Shown: positions 60,621-64,000 of the stretch, one piece after another
Position numbering within the stretch: the stretch's first letter is position 1
Layout: the number at the start of each line of letters is the position of its first letter
Source: Phyllobacterium bourgognense
GTDB taxonomy: Bacteria > Pseudomonadota > Alphaproteobacteria > Rhizobiales > Rhizobiaceae
Direction: 5' to 3'
DNA: 64,000 nucleotides
NCBI RefSeq assembly: GCF_003337575.1
Contig: NZ_QPJM01000004.1
Location: 62,001 to 126,000 of the forward strand
Program-made: the position numbers and the translations under genes
Notes under the pieces: model-generated
The model's database searches: none
Seen by the model: only the letters and a program-made list of their open reading frames with translations
What the model was told of the DNA's origin: nothing

Positions 60621-61262
60621 CTACTTCGCTTGTGCCATCAGGATCTTTGCCGCGAAAGCGGAAAAAACACCCGCGAAAAGCCAATCAGTGATCCGGGTGA
60701 CCGTCGGGTTTTTCTTGAGCAGCTTGGAAAACTTGTCCGCCGCGATAATCATCGGCGCAACCACAGGCAGGGCGAGCGGGATAAACAGCACACCTAGAAA
60801 AAACAGTTTTCCGGGTGCGTGCGGATCCGAGGCCGAGACGAACTGTGGCAAGAAGGTCATGAAAAACAGAATGATTTTCGGATTGAGCAGATTTATTCCG
60901 AAGCCGGTCAGCCAGTTTTGAAACAATGTGTGAGATTGCCCTGCCTGCTTTTCGGGCGAAAATGCTGACCCATGGCGGATTGCCTGATAGGCAAGCCATA
61001 CCAGGTATCCCGCGCCGACGATCTTGAGCGCAAGGAAGGCGCTTGGTGAAGCAACAATCAATGCGGAAAGCCCAATAGCCACCATCGTCGTGTGTACGAC
61101 AACCCCGCTGCTTGCGCCGGCCAGACAAGCAAAACCGGCCGCCTTGCCTTCCGACAAAGCCCGTCCCACGAAAAGCGTCATATCAGGCCCGGGTGTGATT
61201 GACAGAACGAAGGTCGCAACGGCGAACTGCAGGATGATGGACCATTCGGGAATGAAGTTCAT
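60621..61262 (-). CDS. LysE/RhtB family amino-acid exporter
   Basis: A 213-residue inner-membrane exporter with about six helices. N-terminal LSITPGPDMTLFVGRALSEG is the family motif, followed by GASSGVVVHTTMVAIGLSA and NLLNPKIILFFMTFLPQFV. Substrate is probably a neutral amino acid or homoserine lactone-like compound; not decidable from sequence. Confidence 0.92.
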   Translation of the reverse strand: MNFIPEWSIILQFAVATFVLSITPGPDMTLFVGRALSEGKAAGFACLAGASSGVVVHTTMVAIGLSALIVASPSAFLALKIVGAGYLVWLAYQAIRHGSAFSPEKQAGQSHTLFQNWLTGFGINLLNPKIILFFMTFLPQFVSASDPHAPGKLFFLGVLFIPLALPVVAPMIIAADKFSKLLKKNPTVTRITDWLFAGVFSAFAAKILMAQAK

Positions 61263-61512
61263 TTACAAGCTCCGCTACGGATTTGGCGGAAACTAACGCG
61301 ACTGTCGGATTTTAGCCACCCGCTTTCGGGGCTCGACGCCTATTTTGTACGCTGCATTTTCGAATGTCGTTCTCGAACCGTTGACTTTTCCGGTTCACCG
61401 ACCGACACGACACCTGCAGAGGCAAGCCGCAGCTCTCCGAGACCAGCCTTGCCAACATCACCCCACCTGATAAAAGACCCTGCAAGAAATGGCCAATATG
61501 CGGGAAAACAGA

Positions 61513-62736
<1,224 letters not shown>

Positions 62737-62756
62737 TATGTCCGAACGCGAAGCGA

Positions 62757-62781
62757 AGCGGGGCCCTGCCCCGCTTTTTTT
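62757..62781 (+). terminator. Terminator downstream of argG
   Basis: A perfect 8-bp GC-rich stem AGCGGGGC/GCCCCGCT with a 3-nt loop, directly followed by seven T. Confidence 0.9.
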
Positions 62782-62888
62782 GTTTGGCACACTTGTGCAG
62801 ACTTTATCGCAGATCCGACTTGTGGCACTCGCTTCTCCGTCTTAGATGTTACACGCTTAGAGTTTCTTGCCTATGACGGAGTGCCCCC

Positions 62889-64000
62889 ATGTCCTCAACA
62901 AAACCGTCCATCAACGCAGCATTGAGAGAATGGACCGGGCCTCTTGGGCTGCCGGACTTCACCGCGTTCAACGATGACGACTTCACCGCTGCCTTTGATG
63001 CCGCCCTTGCGGGAGACCTCGCCGATATCGAGGCCGTGATTAACCAGCACGACGTCCCGACGATTGAGAACACGCTGAAAGCCTTGCAACTTTCCGGCAA
63101 GGACCTGGATCGCGTCTCCGCAATATTCTGGCTGCGGGCCGGTGCCCACACCAATGAAACGATTCAGGCGCTTGAACGGGTCATTGCGCCGAAAATGTCA
63201 CGCCATTCTTCCTCGATCATGATGAACCCGCTGCTCTTCGCGCGTATCGATTCGCTTTACGAGCAGCGCGACCTGCTCGGTCTCGATCCCGAAACAGATC
63301 GCGTACTGGAAAAGACCTGGAAGGGTTTTGTGCGCAGCGGCGCGCGGCTCGCTGAACAGGGGAAGGCACGGCTTGCCGACATTAATGAAAGGTTGGCAAG
63401 CCTTGGCGCGCAATTCGGGCAGAATGTGCAAAAAGACGAAGCGGATTGGGCACTTTTCATCACTGACGAGGCGGAGCTGGCCGGTTTGCCGGATTTTGTG
63501 CGTGATGCGATGCGCGGTGCCGCCGAAGAACGTGACCGCCCCGATGCCTGGGCAGTCACATTATCCCGCTCCATTATCGAACCGTTCCTGTCCTTCTCCG
63601 AGAACCGCTCCCTGCGCGAAAAGTCGTTCCGTGCATGGGCAGCCCGGGGCGAAAATGGCGGCGAGACGGACAATACCGACATCGTTGCCGAAATGGTGAA
63701 GCTGCGTGCTGAAAAAGCCAAACTGCTCGGCTACCAAAGCTTTGCGGCTTACAAGCTCGATGACACGATGGCCAAAACGCCCAAGGCGGTTATGGACTTG
63801 CTGGAACCGGTCTGGGACAAAGCCAAGGCACGCGCCGCCGAAGAAGAAACCGATCTGCAGCGACTTATCACAGGCGAAGGCCGCAATCACAAAGTCGAAC
63901 CCTGGGACTGGCGCTACTATGCCGAGAAACTGCGCAATGAACGTTTCGCTTTCGACGAGGCCGAACTGAAACCCTACTTGCAACTGGAGAAGGTCATCGA
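62889..64000 (+). CDS. M3 family oligopeptidase / peptidyl-dipeptidase (cut by window edge)
   Basis: The first 370 codons of a zinc metallopeptidase of the oligopeptidase A/Dcp type (family M3A). It has no signal peptide. The helical N-terminal half has NDDDFTAAFDAAL, TIENTLKALQLSGKDLDRV, FWLRAGAHTNETI and the LGYQSFAAYKLDDTMAKTP segment, followed by EPWDWRYYAEKLRNERFAFD, all typical of M3A enzymes. The HExxH site lies beyond the window, so activity cannot be confirmed. Dcp versus PrlC-type cannot be fully separated; I favour Dcp-like. Confidence 0.88.
   Translation, partial: MSSTKPSINAALREWTGPLGLPDFTAFNDDDFTAAFDAALAGDLADIEAVINQHDVPTIENTLKALQLSGKDLDRVSAIFWLRAGAHTNETIQALERVIAPKMSRHSSSIMMNPLLFARIDSLYEQRDLLGLDPETDRVLEKTWKGFVRSGARLAEQGKARLADINERLASLGAQFGQNVQKDEADWALFITDEAELAGLPDFVRDAMRGAAEERDRPDAWAVTLSRSIIEPFLSFSENRSLREKSFRAWAARGENGGETDNTDIVAEMVKLRAEKAKLLGYQSFAAYKLDDTMAKTPKAVMDLLEPVWDKAKARAAEEETDLQRLITGEGRNHKVEPWDWRYYAEKLRNERFAFDEAELKPYLQLEKVI

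Overview
The window looks like chromosomal core DNA of an alphaproteobacterium of the order Hyphomicrobiales, close to the Brucella/Phyllobacterium/Mesorhizobium group. The reasons are the mdh-sucCDAB-lpdA order, an Omp19-type lipoprotein, an IalB-type protein, glnK-amtB beside tesB and ubiH/ftsK, dapF-mtaB-ftsY-yciB, and a ccmABCDG cluster. Gene density is high, starts are mostly ATG with clear Shine-Dalgarno (SD) sequences, and several genes start with GTG or TTG. No rRNA, tRNA, transposase, phage gene or CRISPR array was seen. The species is an inference; nothing names it directly.

Layout. 1-9.9 kb: N-terminal part of ftsK, an orphan small gene, a divergent tetR/SDR pair, nitrogen control (amtB, glnK with a sigma-54/NtrC-type promoter), tesB, a UbiH-type hydroxylase, an aldo-keto reductase, a TerB-like protein, osmC and a DUF1232 protein. 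9.9-14.7 kb: sdhCDAB, with a small inserted TolA/TonB C-terminal-type gene and a displaced copy of the sdhB 3' end. 14.7-19.6 kb: an acetyltransferase, a secreted protein, the complete queCEDF set for making preQ1, and leuC. 19.7-26.2 kb: a polar amino-acid ABC transporter without its ATPase, rplS-trmD-rimM, xerC, a TraB/GumN protein and a Pro/Ala-rich membrane protein. 26.2-38 kb: the lower TCA-cycle block lpdA, an exported unknown, sucB, sucA, sucD, sucC, mdh, then zapE and omp19. 38.3-46 kb: dapF, mtaB, ftsY, yciB, an unknown and cytochrome c maturation ccmGDCBA. 46.3-64 kb: acnA, DUF1223, DUF2794, a PAT-type acetyltransferase, a Bax-inhibitor-1 protein, the ybbP-ybbA/tesA divergon, thpR, a low-molecular-weight phosphatase, a second DUF1232 protein, an IalB-family protein, rlmN, a membrane protein, a LysE exporter, argG and the first part of an M3 peptidase.

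Together the genes cover most of the TCA cycle after citrate (aconitase, 2-oxoglutarate dehydrogenase, succinyl-CoA synthetase, succinate dehydrogenase, malate dehydrogenase), ammonium uptake and sensing, queuosine precursor synthesis, tRNA/rRNA modification and envelope functions.

The most unusual observation is a shared architecture at two core genes. Downstream of both amtB and sdhB an extra gene or gene pair sits between the intact gene and a second, displaced copy of that gene's own 3' end (about 70 bp and 159 bp). In the sdhB case all ten differences between the copies are synonymous third-position changes, so the second copy came from a diverged functional allele rather than from a decaying duplicate. 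This resembles attL/attR or homology-facilitated integration at a very small scale, with no integrase in sight. A second oddity is a 274-bp imperfect palindromic element whose end supplies the start codon and first codons of sdhC.
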